Origin: CAVUQH01 sp963774445
Lineage (GTDB): Bacteria > Myxococcota_A > Polyangia > Haliangiales > Haliangiaceae
Reading direction: 5' to 3'
Assembly (NCBI GenBank): GCA_963774445.1
Contig: CAVZFC010000019.1
Coordinates: forward strand, 682,001 to 746,000
Length of the DNA stretch: 64,000 nt
The notes below the pieces were generated by a model. The model saw nothing but the letters and a program-made list of their open reading frames with translations, was not told where the DNA came from and ran no database searches. Of this stretch, positions 47,557-57,466 are shown one piece after another. Position 1 is the stretch's first letter. Each line of letters starts with the position of its first letter. The translations under genes and the position numbers were made by a program.

Positions 47557-50500
47557 GCCCGGCAAGGACGACACACAGCAGCAGCAACGCGCCGAGGAGA
47601 TCGCGCGCATCGACGCCCGCGCGACACCCGCAGCCACCACTCGGAGTGGAGCTCGGGCCCGCATCACCAGGCCCGGCGTCACCGGCGATCGGGAAGCGAA
47701 CGACCACTCCGTCGCTGACCGTATCGACCGAGCGGCCTTCGGAGCCGACCGCGCGAACGGAAAACCGATAAGCGGAACCGTCCTCGAGCGGCAAGCCCCG
47801 TGAGGGTCGTCTCGACGACATTGCCGACGTCGGTCCACGCGGGATCGGTGAGGTAGTCGCCGTCGAGGTTCACCACCGTTACTTCGTACGAGACCGCGCC
47901 CGGCACGTCGCGCCAGCGTGCTGACAGGTGGTCGCGGGTGGTAATGGCATTGACGTCGCGGTCCGTGATTCCGTGATCCGGATCGGTATCCCAGACGTAT
48001 CCCGGGGAGGCGATTGCCAGGTCGCGGAGCGCATACAGGTAGCCATCGGCAGCACTCACCAGGATCTCGTCGTTTCCGTCGCCGTCGGTGTCGGCAAAGA
48101 TCGGAGATCCAACGGGCGCCCCGACTCGATAGACGAACTCGAGGGTGCCGGTACAGGGCTGGTACGCATAGAGCCAACCGTCACCGGAACCAACCATGGC
48201 CACTGGCTGGCCCGTTCCGCGCAGATTGGTGTGCGCAGCCGATCGAGCCGAGCTGGGCCAGGTCTCGGCCGTCGGCCTGCGCCTGGGCTTCGTCGGGATA
48301 GGACTGCCCGCCGGCCAGGACAATCGTCGTCTCCGTGCCAAAGGCATCCCGGATAGCGTCGTCGTCTTCAGCCGCGCGGGATGGAGCTCGGAGCCCTCGA
48401 CGAGAGACTTGGTCCCGTCCGGGCAGGTGACGAGGGATCCGTATGGGAACGGCCGGTCCGCGTCAGAGCTCAACCACAGGACCGAGGAGAGATCGTCGTC
48501 CAGCGTCCGCGCGGGTTGAGAGCCACCCTGCAACGTGACTTCGTCTCGTGGATCGCCGTCCAGGTTCGCGAGGATTGGCTGGAAGTACGGCGGGCCCGAA
48601 GCCGCTGTTGGCCAGCTCGGTTCCGTCGGCACCGGAGATGACGCGCGTGGACTCGATTGGTGATAGACGTCGTCGAGGCCATCGGCGTTCCACGCGCCGA
48701 CGGCGAGCCCCGCGGGTTGACGGCCGGCCCCGGCTTCGAGCGGCGCGGATTGCCAGATCGTCGCCCCCGTCGCTCCAGATACCGCTCGCTTCTGCGCCAG
48801 GGTGTCGCCGGGATCTCCCCACTCGAAGACCAGATCGGGAACCGCGTCGCCGTTGAAGCGTCCGGGCAAGATGTCGTTGATGGGCTTCTTGGGTACACCC
48901 ACGCTCCAAACGGGCGCGCCATCCGGTCGGAGTGCGGAGATCACGTAGTCCGGGTCGGCGGAGACGGGCTGGGCGAACCCGAAACAGGCGATGCCCGGAT
49001 TGCCCCCCAACAGCTTGCGCACGATCGCGGGCGAGAAGGCGTCCTTGCGCTCCCACGCGGTGCGCGGGGGTGAGGCCCAGCTTGCAGCAGCGGCGTCGAG
49101 GCGAACCAGAGAACCGCGACTGTCGCGCGCGACGATGGCGGCGGGTTCGCCATCGTCCAGTGGTGCAGCGACCATCGTGTCTGGTCAGCGCCCGCCAGCC
49201 GCCGGTCAGGAAGTACCCGCCGAACCGCAACCCGGCCGCCACGACATCGTCGGTGGACGCAAACGGAACTAGCCCCTCATCGAGGACGCGCACGATGCCG
49301 TCGTCCTGGAGTACCGCGAGCACGCCGAGACGCTGCCCGGGTTGTGTGGCCCATGCGCTCACGAGATCGCGATCGGGCGGAAGGGCGAATCGGCCAACGT
49401 CAGCCACACCGATCGAGCTGGTCGCGTAGGCAGTGACCGCTGCGGGACCCGATCGGGACCGCACGAGGAGGTCGTCGCGACCATCCCCGTCGGCGTCCAC
49501 GCTCAAGACGTGGTCTGTCAGTGACGACTGAGCGATAGCGGCCGGTTCGTCGTCGATGAGGACATCGGTGTTCTGCAGCGTCCAACGCTGGCTGACCGGC
49601 GGCGTGGCCGTCCTCGAGAAGCTCCATGCGGTGGGGCTGGTGTCGAGGGTGGTGAGGAGCGTCGCCTCACCGTTGGGCAAGGTATGCGCAACGCCGCGGG
49701 TAATGCTGTCGGGGATCGTGGCGAGCACCACCCCGGTTTCACCGGCGAGAATCTTGGTGGTCCAAGTGCCGTTCGCGTCCTTGCTGGACGCAACGACCTC
49801 CGTCGTGCCGTCGCCGTCGAGGTCGCCGATCGGATCGAGCCACTTCAGCTCACCGGCGTCCGGTGCGAGCTTCGTCGACCATAGGAGCTCCAGGGCGGGA
49901 GTCGGCGAGCTCACGTAGCGCAGAGCGAACGCCCGCCGTTGGTCGGTGGCCGGCGGATCGCTCACACTCATCAGGCAAACGATTTCGTCGCCGGCGACGC
50001 CGTCGAGATCGACCCCTGCGCACTGACTCCGCTGGAGCTTGGTGCCAAGCGCGGGCGATGAAGCCAGGACGTTTCCAGTCAATCCGTCTACGAGCGACAG
50101 TCGCGATTCTTCGCCCAGCAACAGCTCCATCCCGGGGTTGCTGTCGGCATTCACCAGCGAAAGTGCCCCGCTCGACCCACCACACGAGGTAATCGGGAAG
50201 GTGGACAGCAACGTGGGGGCTGTCAGAGCGCTGGCAAACGAGTAGACGACGCCGGGTGTCGCAGAGCGAACGCGACAGCAGCCGCACTCGCCGATGACCA
50301 GATCCGCGACACCGTCCCCGCTGACATCGCCGATGCGCACACCGCCGATGGTGCCCATCTCGCCTGCGGGCTCGGCCCAATCAATCGTCCCGTCCGTCGG
50401 ATCGATCACGTAGACCCGGCCGGACGAGTGGGCGATCAGCTCGACGGCACCGTCGCCATCGAGGTCGGCGAAGCCGTCCATGGCCGTCAGCTCGAGTGAC

Positions 50501-50808
50501 GGCGTCTCCCAGCGAGTCTCGTCGGACAGCTCTTTGGCGATGGCGCGCCCGCCGGTCACGACCACGACTTCGCCCACGCCGTCGCTGTCGACGTCGAAGG
50601 TGCGCAGATTGGTCGCTCCGATGAACCCGCCCAGGTAGTAACGCCAGAAGGCGACCGGGATGGTGATGTTGCTCGTGCCGGTGGCTGTTCCGGTGCGTTG
50701 CGGATCGTGGCGAGCGACGGGCCAATCAGCCGAGGCGTCGCGCGGTCCCAGCAAGCTCAGAAGAAGCGCCGCCGCCGTACTCCATCTGGTCAGACGAGGC
50801 CACTGCAT
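47537..50808 (-). CDS. Secreted FG-GAP/VCBS-repeat protein with MYXO-CTERM-like tail; frameshifted
   Basis: About 1090 residues: a signal peptide (MQWPRLTRWSTAAALLLSLLG...DASA), then many FG-GAP/VCBS repeats with Ca-binding-like Asp loops (FDVDSDGVGEVVVV, DLDGDGAVELI, DVSGDGVADLVIG, VDADGDGRDDLLV, DTDGDGNDEILV). The repeats predict beta-propellers. A fibronectin-like segment (TTRDHLSARWRDVPGAVSYEV) follows. The end is GGCGCRAG, a Leu-rich span and RRRAR: the Cys-Cys/hydrophobic/Arg pattern of the MYXO-CTERM sorting signal. Breaks occur near 49,170, 48,600-48,650, 48,200-48,400 and 47,810. It was probably surface-anchored. ATG 50,808 fits the signal peptide. Confidence 0.8.
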
Positions 50809-50857
50809 GGATCTCGTCGAAAATGGTACCAGGCGATTGGACAGTCCGTGTGGGGTT

Positions 50858-51814
50858 TTACCGAGCGCCGCTGGCGTCGTGTTCCACGTACCAGGCGTAG
50901 GTCTGACGAACACCATCCTCGACGGATCGCGCCTTGTTCCATCCCAATGCGTGGAGCCGGCTCACGTCCAAGAGCTTCCGCGGGGTTCCATCGGGCATCT
51001 CCGTGTTCCAGCGCACGGTGCCCGGATATCCGACGACATCGGCGATGAGCTCGGCAAGCTCGCGGATTGTCATGTCCAGACCTGTGCCCACGTTGACGAA
51101 CTGGGGCCCTTCGGCAGGTGCGTCGAAGTGGTTCAAGAGATGAAGGCACGCGTCGGCAAGGTCGTCGACGTGCATGAACTCGCGCAGCGGCGAGCCTGTA
51201 CCCCACAGCTCTACTTCGCTCCGTCCGTCCTGCTTGGCTTCGTGGAACTTGCGGATGAGGGCCGGCAGGACGTGACTGGTCTGAAGGTCGAAGTTGTCGC
51301 CGGGGCCGTAGAGGTTGGTCGGCATGGCGGCGATGAAGTTGGTGCCGTATTGGCGGTTGTAGGCACGGCACATCATCAGGCCGGCGATCTTGGCGATGGC
51401 GTAGGCTTCGTTGGTCGGCTCGAGGGGACCGGTGAGTAGGTGCTCCTCGCGCATCGGCTGCGGCGCGTGCTTGGGGTAGATGCACGAGCTGCCGAGGAAG
51501 AGGAGCTTCTTCACGCCGGACTGGCGGGCGGACTCGATGACGTTGGTCTGGATCAGCAGGTTGTCGCGGATGAAGTCGCCGGGGTAAGTATCGTTGGCGT
51601 GTATGCCGCCAACCCTGGCGGCGGCAAGGATCACGTAGTCGGGGCGCTCGGCCTGGAAGAAGTCAGTGGTTGCAGCCTGGCTGGTGAGGTCGAGCTCGGC
51701 GTGGGTGCGCACGACGACTCGCTCGTGTCCGGCGGCCGCAAGCCGGCGGTGAAGGGCCGAACCCACCAAGCCGCGGTGGCCGGCGAGGTAGATCTTGCTT
51801 CCCGCTTCCATCAT
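50858..51814 (-). CDS. fcl: GDP-L-fucose synthase
   Basis: Epimerises and reduces GDP-4-keto-6-deoxymannose to GDP-L-fucose. 318 residues: GHRGLVGSALHRRL (NADP site), AAARVGGIHANDTYP, LGSSCIYPKHAPQP, the catalytic Tyr-Lys in NEAYAIAKIAGLMMC and PTNLYGPGDNFD. It uses the product of gmd at 22-23 kb. Its ATG overlaps the stop of the oxidoreductase upstream (ATGA), placing it in the minus-strand operon that begins at 54.8 kb. Confidence 0.95.
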   Translation of the reverse strand: MMEAGSKIYLAGHRGLVGSALHRRLAAAGHERVVVRTHAELDLTSQAATTDFFQAERPDYVILAAARVGGIHANDTYPGDFIRDNLLIQTNVIESARQSGVKKLLFLGSSCIYPKHAPQPMREEHLLTGPLEPTNEAYAIAKIAGLMMCRAYNRQYGTNFIAAMPTNLYGPGDNFDLQTSHVLPALIRKFHEAKQDGRSEVELWGTGSPLREFMHVDDLADACLHLLNHFDAPAEGPQFVNVGTGLDMTIRELAELIADVVGYPGTVRWNTEMPDGTPRKLLDVSRLHALGWNKARSVEDGVRQTYAWYVEHDASGAR

Positions 51815-52827
51815 CGCGTGTGGAGTGTAACCGGCTGTCCGTCTCGTTCCAGGGATTCCTGGGCGGCGGCCAGGATTCGCACGATGCGGACCGCACTGTC
51901 GATGTCGCTGCGCGGCCTGTTACCGGTCCGACAAGAGTCAACGAAGTGGCGACACTCGGCGGCCAGTGGCTCGGTCATGTCGAGGTGTGGGATGTGAATG
52001 TCGCCGTGGCGGATGGTCAGGTATTCGTCGTAGCGCTCGAATGACGGCGGACGGTCGTAGCCCTTGTCGTAGATGCGCAGCTTGTCGGTGGCGACATCGT
52101 CGAAGACCACCATCTTCTTCGAGCCGACCACGGTGAGGCGACGCTCTTTGTGCGGATCGAGCCAGGAAAGGTGGACGTGAGCCATCTGCCGGCCGAAGCG
52201 CAGGGACAGGAAGACGACGTCTTCGATTCCTGGCTGCAGATAGCTGCCGCCGCGGGCGCTGACCGACTCGGGCAGTGCACCGAGCAGATAGTCGATCATC
52301 GACAGGTCGTGGGGGGCGAAGCTCCACAGCGCGTTCTCGTCGGTGCGCAGGCGTCCGAGATTCACGCGGGTGGCGTAGAGGTAGTAGATCTCGCCCAGCT
52401 CCCCCGACGCGACGAGGGAGCGCACGTGCTCGACCGCCGGGTGATAGAGCATCAGGTGGCCGACCATGACGGTCTTGCCGCTCTGGGCGGCGGCGGCGGC
52501 CACAGCTTCTGCGCCCCCGACGTCGAGGGCCACGGGCTTCTCGACGAAGACATGCTTGTTGGCCCGTAGGGCCATGCAGGCGAGCTCGGCGTGGGTCACC
52601 GCCGGGGTCGCAAGGACCACCGCATCGACGTCTGGAGCTGCCAGGACGGCCGAAAGCGTGTTGGCGGTCCTGGCACCGGGGGCGTGCGTTGCGGCGCGCT
52701 GGAGGCGGCTCTGATCCGCGTCACAGAGCCAGGTGACGCGGGCCCCAGGCTCAGCGGCCAGGACACGGACGAGGTTGATGCCCCAGTAGCCGACGCCGGC
52801 GATCGCGACGCGGAGCGGCTCCACCAC
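51811..52827 (-). CDS. Gfo/Idh/MocA-family sugar oxidoreductase
   Basis: 338 residues: RVAIAGVGYWGINLVRVL (Rossmann), LATPAVTHAELA, the active-site Lys in VFVEKPVAL and FAPHDLSMIDYLLG, whose HD resembles the family's catalytic His. It resembles WbpB/WlbA-like dehydrogenases acting on nucleotide sugars, giving 3-keto sugars that an aminotransferase can use. GTG 52,827 starts two bases after the stop of the beta-barrel gene. Substrate not determined. Confidence 0.88.
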   Translation of the reverse strand: MVEPLRVAIAGVGYWGINLVRVLAAEPGARVTWLCDADQSRLQRAATHAPGARTANTLSAVLAAPDVDAVVLATPAVTHAELACMALRANKHVFVEKPVALDVGGAEAVAAAAAQSGKTVMVGHLMLYHPAVEHVRSLVASGELGEIYYLYATRVNLGRLRTDENALWSFAPHDLSMIDYLLGALPESVSARGGSYLQPGIEDVVFLSLRFGRQMAHVHLSWLDPHKERRLTVVGSKKMVVFDDVATDKLRIYDKGYDRPPSFERYDEYLTIRHGDIHIPHLDMTEPLAAECRHFVDSCRTGNRPRSDIDSAVRIVRILAAAQESLERDGQPVTLHTR

Positions 52828-52829
52828 CG

Positions 52830-54125
52830 TCAGAACGCGGCGGTGACGCCCGCGGTGGCTTCGATCCGAGTGTAGCTGGGGTCGTCGGAGAAGCCGGCAA
52901 AGTTGGTCATGTAGTTGGTCTGGTCGCTGACGGCCTGGAAGTCGCCGGTGATGGCGAACCAGTCGCGGAGCAGATAGTGGGCGGTGAGGCCGGCAGCCAG
53001 GATCACGTCGTCGCGGCTGGCCGCGCCGATGACCGGCGAGATGCCGCGATAGCCGCGGAGGCGGGCGGAGGCTTCGGCCGATAGGAGGATCAGGCCGACC
53101 TGCTGCTGCAGCTTGGCGACCAGGGCGTGGTCGCGGAAGTAGTTGGCGTTGATCGAGTCGTGGAAGTCGTACTCGTAGCTGAACGAGATGCGGCCCATCT
53201 CGCTGTAGCGGTAGCCGAACTCGGCGCCGCCGATGACGTTCTGGAAGCTCTCGAGCGCCGAATAGAAGCCGTTGCCGTAGCCGACGCGTGCCTTCAGCGT
53301 CGTCATCTCGGATAGCGCCGTGGCGATGGCGAACTGCACGCGCAGCGGGTAGGAGCTGTTCTTGAAGGTCGTCCCTCCGACGTTGCTGCTCCCCAGCGGG
53401 CCAAAGAGGCCGAAGGAGCCGTCGAGGGTCAGCCGGGTGACCGGCAGGATCTGCCAGGCGGCGCGGGCGCCCAGAAGATGCTGCAGGCGGTTGGCGAAGG
53501 TTTCGGCTGACGCCTCGAAGACGTCGATCGTGTTCTCGTAGCGGAGGCCGAGATCGATGAGGCCGCCGCCGGGCTTGAAGTCCAGCCCCACCTGCAGGTG
53601 GTTGACGTCGCGGTTGAGGTTGCCGCGCGATTCGAAGTTGTGCGGCCGAGTGTCGCGGATGAAGCGGTCGTCAACGGAGAAGCTCACTGGACCGTCCGGC
53701 TTCACCACGACGCGACCCATGACGTTGCCGCCCAGGTTGGTTCGGCTGGTCACCGCGGTGCTGCCGGCGGGATAAGCCTCGAGCTGCAGCCGCCCGCCGA
53801 GGCGCCAGACCAGCGTCGGCTTTGAGTCGTCCGGAGTCTCCTCCGGCTTGTTTTCGACGGTCAGGTTCTGCTCGCCCTCGGGCTTGTCGGCCTGCGACGC
53901 GATGGCGAAGATGCCGAACAGTCGGATCAGCGGCGCCGCCGTCGGGTTGGTGTCTTCGTAGAAGACGTTGCTGTCGATGCCGGTGGTGACGCCGACGGCG
54001 GGGTGAATCACCGTGCCGGGGCTGATTTCGTGGCCGGGGCCTTCGACGACGACGTCCTGCGCGAGGGCAGGGCCGGCGGTGGCGGCCAATAGTAGACCGG
54101 CTGCTGTGCAGGCGAGTAAGCGCAT
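52830..54125 (-). CDS. Outer-membrane beta-barrel protein, possible polysaccharide-export porin
   Basis: 431 residues with signal peptide MRLLACTAAGLLLAATAGPALA. The mature part has alternating polar/hydrophobic beta strands with aromatic girdles (FGYRYSEMGRISFSYEYDFH; AAGLTAHYLLRDWFAITGDFQAVS) and ends in a Phe (VTAAF), the usual C-terminal residue of outer-membrane barrels. Related proteins sit in EPS loci of myxobacteria. Its neighbours fcl and the oxidoreductase tie it to this polysaccharide. A partnership with the short Wza-type lipoprotein is inferred, not shown. Confidence 0.75.
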   Translation of the reverse strand: MRLLACTAAGLLLAATAGPALAQDVVVEGPGHEISPGTVIHPAVGVTTGIDSNVFYEDTNPTAAPLIRLFGIFAIASQADKPEGEQNLTVENKPEETPDDSKPTLVWRLGGRLQLEAYPAGSTAVTSRTNLGGNVMGRVVVKPDGPVSFSVDDRFIRDTRPHNFESRGNLNRDVNHLQVGLDFKPGGGLIDLGLRYENTIDVFEASAETFANRLQHLLGARAAWQILPVTRLTLDGSFGLFGPLGSSNVGGTTFKNSSYPLRVQFAIATALSEMTTLKARVGYGNGFYSALESFQNVIGGAEFGYRYSEMGRISFSYEYDFHDSINANYFRDHALVAKLQQQVGLILLSAEASARLRGYRGISPVIGAASRDDVILAAGLTAHYLLRDWFAITGDFQAVSDQTNYMTNFAGFSDDPSYTRIEATAGVTAAF

Positions 54126-54163
54126 CCTAGGTCAGCGTCTTTCGGGCGGTAGTCGGGCGTGGA

Positions 54164-54781
54164 CTAGTCGCCACCGAACGGGCTGGCGTAGGTGGGGCGC
54201 TCGATCGTGAGGTCGGCGCCGCCGTAGTCGAACGGCGGGTCGTCGGTCGGGTCGTCGGGAATCGGCGGCTTGACGACTTCGACTTCGGTCTCGCCGACGA
54301 AGCGGAGCTCGTCGCCGATGCAGGCCTCGGCTTCGTCGCGCAGGCTCGAGGTCTTTTCGTTGGCGACGGTGACCTGGCCGAACTGGTGATAGCGGCCACC
54401 TTCGTCGCGGTTGGCGATGGCTTCGGTCAAGTTGGTGCGCGACATCTCGGCGATGTTGAGGAGTTGCTTGACCTGGACCAGCTTCTCGTTGACGCAGTTG
54501 AGCTTGATGATGTCCTTCTGCTTGCGCGCGGACTGCTGCAGCTGGAGGACGCGGGTGAGGGCGGTCTTCATTTGCGCGATGTCGTCGTCGGCCTTGGAGC
54601 TCATCTCGGCGGGAGAGAGCTGCGCGGTTTTGTCCATCGGCAGGCCGACGTCGGGTGCGTCCTCTTGATCGAGACCGGGCTGGTCGGGGGCCGGCGTCTC
54701 GGGCTGTGCGAACAGCTGGCCGCCTGCGAAGACGACACCGCAAAGAACAGCGGTGACGAGGTATGTGCGTAGTCGATGCAT
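54164..54781 (-). CDS. Secreted helical protein of unknown function, first gene of the fcl operon
   Basis: 205 residues: signal peptide MHRLRTYLVTAVLCGVVFAGG..FAQ, an acidic Pro-rich linker, a long helical region (KADDDIAQMKTALTRVLQLQQSARKQKDIIKLNCVNEKLVQVKQLL), then a short domain with a second Cys (EACIGDELRFVGETEVEVVKPP). Two cysteines may pair. The tail is Pro/Asp-rich. I know no named domain. It lies 38 bp upstream of the beta-barrel gene and behind a recognisable promoter, so it probably takes part in polysaccharide export or surface retention. Confidence 0.7.
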   Translation of the reverse strand: MHRLRTYLVTAVLCGVVFAGGQLFAQPETPAPDQPGLDQEDAPDVGLPMDKTAQLSPAEMSSKADDDIAQMKTALTRVLQLQQSARKQKDIIKLNCVNEKLVQVKQLLNIAEMSRTNLTEAIANRDEGGRYHQFGQVTVANEKTSSLRDEAEACIGDELRFVGETEVEVVKPPIPDDPTDDPPFDYGGADLTIERPTYASPFGGD

Positions 54782-54806
54782 GGGGCCTCGTGGAGAACCA
54801 GGAACC

Positions 54807-54836
54807 AGCGTAAACGCCGGCCGGACGGCCTGTCAA
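54807..54836 (-). promoter_or_regulatory. Sigma-70-like promoter of the minus-strand fcl operon
   Basis: On the minus strand a perfect TTGACA (54,836-54,831) is followed after 18 bp by TACGCT (54,812-54,807), which keeps the key T, A and final T of a -10 box. The start codon of the first operon gene is 26 bp downstream of the -10. The operon would contain the helical protein, the beta-barrel, the oxidoreductase, fcl and perhaps the FG-GAP gene. Confidence 0.5.
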
Positions 54837-54956
54837 CTTGCGGAAATCACGGTACATGGGGTGAGTCGCGGATCGGCGGCCCGATGTTCAACGGGAGTGG
54901 CGGAAAAGCGGCCCACCTGTGAGCGGGGCCACGTGCCGGCGGCCAATGAACGCGGC

Positions 54957-55929
54957 TCATCGACGAATTCGGGCAAGGGCACCGACGGCCAGGAGCCCCA
55001 TCAGCTCGCGGGGGCCGTCCACCAGGGTGGCTTTGCGGGCGATCTGGCGGGCGCGGGGCAGCTGCGGCGGCGGCCAGGACCTCGGCGGGGCCGGGCAGGA
55101 TGCCCAGGCCGCGGGCGGGCCAGTCCACGTCGAGGGCGGCGCGGGCGAAGGCGTCGGTCATGGCCAGGGCGGCCAGGGTCGCGCGGCGCAGGCGGAAGCT
55201 GGCGGCGCGCTCGAGGACGCGGTCGCGGGTGACGCCGCGGCGGCGCAGTAGCCGGCGGGCGTCGACGTAGGCGACAGCGGAGACCATCAGCTCGTGGCGG
55301 CCGATGTGGACGAGGTGGAGCACGGCCTCGTCGACGGGGTCCAGGCGCAGGGCTTCGTCGTCGCGCTCGATGGCGGGCAGGGCGCGCAGCCACAGGTCGT
55401 GCACGTCGATGCGGCTGCGCAGGGGCTGGATCATCGACCGGTGGAGATCCAGGGCGATGTCGCGGAAGACCAACGTCGTGGCGTGGTGGGTCCGGGACCG
55501 TTCGCTGCGCTTGGTCGACGGCGCCCAGCCGAGCTCGCCGAGCACGTCGATGGCGCGGGCGTGGTCGTCGGGGCGGACCATGAGATCGATGTCGTTCATC
55601 GGCCGCTCGCCGGGGTCGTCGTAGATCACGCCGACGTACGAGACGCCCTTGAGGAGGATCACGGGCAGGCCGGCGGCGGTCAGGGCGGCCACGGCGTCGG
55701 CGACCATCTTGCCGCGGATCTCGGCGCGCAGGACGCAGCGCAGGTAGTCGTTGCGCAGCTCGGTGTAGCCGGCGTGGAAGGCCAGGGGCGCCAGGTGGTG
55801 GGCGCGCAGGAGCACCAGCGGAAGGTCTTCGATGGGCGACAGGACGCGGGGCTGGAGGGCGCGCTCGTCGTCGTCCTGCCCGAGGTGGGCGACGAGCTCG
55901 GAGAGCGCGCGCTGCTGCCTGGCGTCCAT
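54957..55929 (-). CDS. Nucleotidyltransferase-family protein (NTP_transf_5-like); one frameshift
   Basis: ~324 residues. LLKGVSYVGVIYDDPGERPMNDIDLMVRPDDHARAI (~95-130) is the hallmark of this family, with the catalytic D-x-D (DIDLMV). Helices DEAVLHLVHIGRHELMVSAVAYVDARRLL follow. Near 55,050-55,075 a one-base slip changes frame; the frame that gives RQIARKATLVDGPRELMGLLAVGALARIRR and stops at 54,957 fits better than the Pro/Arg-rich readthrough. The family often accompanies EPS and exosortase loci; its substrate is unknown. Confidence 0.75.
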
Positions 55930-56049
55930 CGGGTCATGCTACGTCAAGTCGCGGGCTGGCCCGGACTATTCGGCAATGGTGAGCAGCTGTCGGCACGGGG
56001 TGTGACGGGTCACGCACGTGGCGGCGGCGGCCCGTGCTACCGCTGGAGG

Positions 56050-57466
56050 ATGAGGACCTCCCTGGGTATGGCGCTCGCGGTGCTGCTGGTGGCGTGTGGC
56101 GGCGGCGGCGGCGCGGGACTCGACAGCGGGGCGGGCGGCGTCGACGCCAACACCGGGCCGGACGCGTATGTGCCCAGCGACATCGCCGAGTTTCTCGCGA
56201 CGGTCCCCGGGCTGACGTTCGAGGAGCGGTCAGACGGACTATCCGGGGTACCGGCTGTTCGTGTTGCACTACGTGCAGCCGGTCAATCACGACGACCCGA
56301 ACGGGCGCACGTTCGAGCAGCGGATCGTGCTGCACCACGTGGATCGGGCGGCGCCGATGATCCTGTACACGAGTGGGTATTATCTCTTCGGGCTCGACTA
56401 TCTGTCGGAGCTGGGCACGGCGATGACCGCCAACCAGGTGTCGACGGAGCAGCGCTTCTTCGGCACGTCGGTGCCGGACGGGCTGACGGCCGACGACTGG
56501 CAATACGTGACGATCGCGCAGGCGGCGGCCGACCACCACCGCATCGTCCAGGCGCTGACGCCGTACTACAACGGCATCTGGCTGAGCACCGGGCACAGCA
56601 AGGGCGGGATGACGTCGATCTACCACCGGCGGTTCTACCCGGACGACGTCGATGCGACGGTGGCGTACGTGGCGCCGATCAGCTTCGGCGCGCCGGATAC
56701 GCGCTACGAGGGTTTTTTCGACACGGTCGGCACGCAGGCGTGTCGGGAGGCGCTGACGGCGATCCAGCGGGAGGCGCTGACGCGGTTCTCGGCGCTCCTG
56801 CCGATGGCGCAGGCCGAGGCGCAGCAAAACGGGCTCACCTACGACCGCGCGGGCGGCCAGGCGGCGGCGTTCGAGGGCGACATCGCCGGGATGAACTGGT
56901 CGTTCTGGCAGTACTACGGCCAGTGCGGGTCGATTCCACAGACGACGGCGACGGACCAGCAGGTCTACGACTTCGTCAGCACGGTCGGCGGCATCGGCAG
57001 CGACGACCAGAGCATCGGCCAGCTGGAGACCTACTACTACCAGGCGGAGGCCCAACTCGGCTATCCGGCGGTGCCGACCAGCGGCGTCGACGATCTGCTG
57101 CAGTATCAGGACGTGCCGGGCGACTACTTGCCGGCGGGCACGAGCCCGACCTACGACGCGGCAGCGATGACCGACGTCGACCAGTGGGTGAAGAGCGAGG
57201 GCGAGCGGATCATGTTCGTCTACGGCGGCGCCGACCCGTGGTACGCGGGGGCGTTCGATCCGGGCAGCGCGGCGGACACGCATCTGTACGTGGTGCCAGG
57301 CGGCAATCACGGCTCGCTGATCGCCGATCTGCCGGCCGCGGATCAGACGGACGCGCTGGACGTGATCGAGCGCTGGACCGGGGTACGGCCGAGCTTGCCG
57401 ATGTTCTTCGGCAGGCTGCTCGCGCGACCACCGATGATCCGCGTCAGGCCGCCGCGCAGGCGCTGA
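56050..57466 (+). CDS. S37-type (PS-10-like) secreted aminopeptidase lipoprotein; one-base frameshift
   Basis: The restored protein is 471 residues. The lipoprotein signal ends VLLVACGGGGG. The catalytic Ser183 lies in LSTGHSKGGMTSIYHRRFYPDDVD, the GxSKGGM pattern of the Streptomyces tripeptidyl aminopeptidase family. An Asp in YGGADPW and a His in VPGGNHGS complete a likely triad. One extra G near 56,238 (TCAGACGGACTAT) splits the first 65 residues from the rest. The last codons CGC AGG CGC TGA belong to the first unit of the downstream repeat array. It probably trims peptides at the cell surface. Confidence 0.85.

Noticed and set aside
54847..54956. Extension of the nucleotidyltransferase gene to 54,847
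   Set aside because: The readthrough frame is Pro/Arg-rich; shifting by one base gives a more protein-like C-terminus that stops at 54,957.
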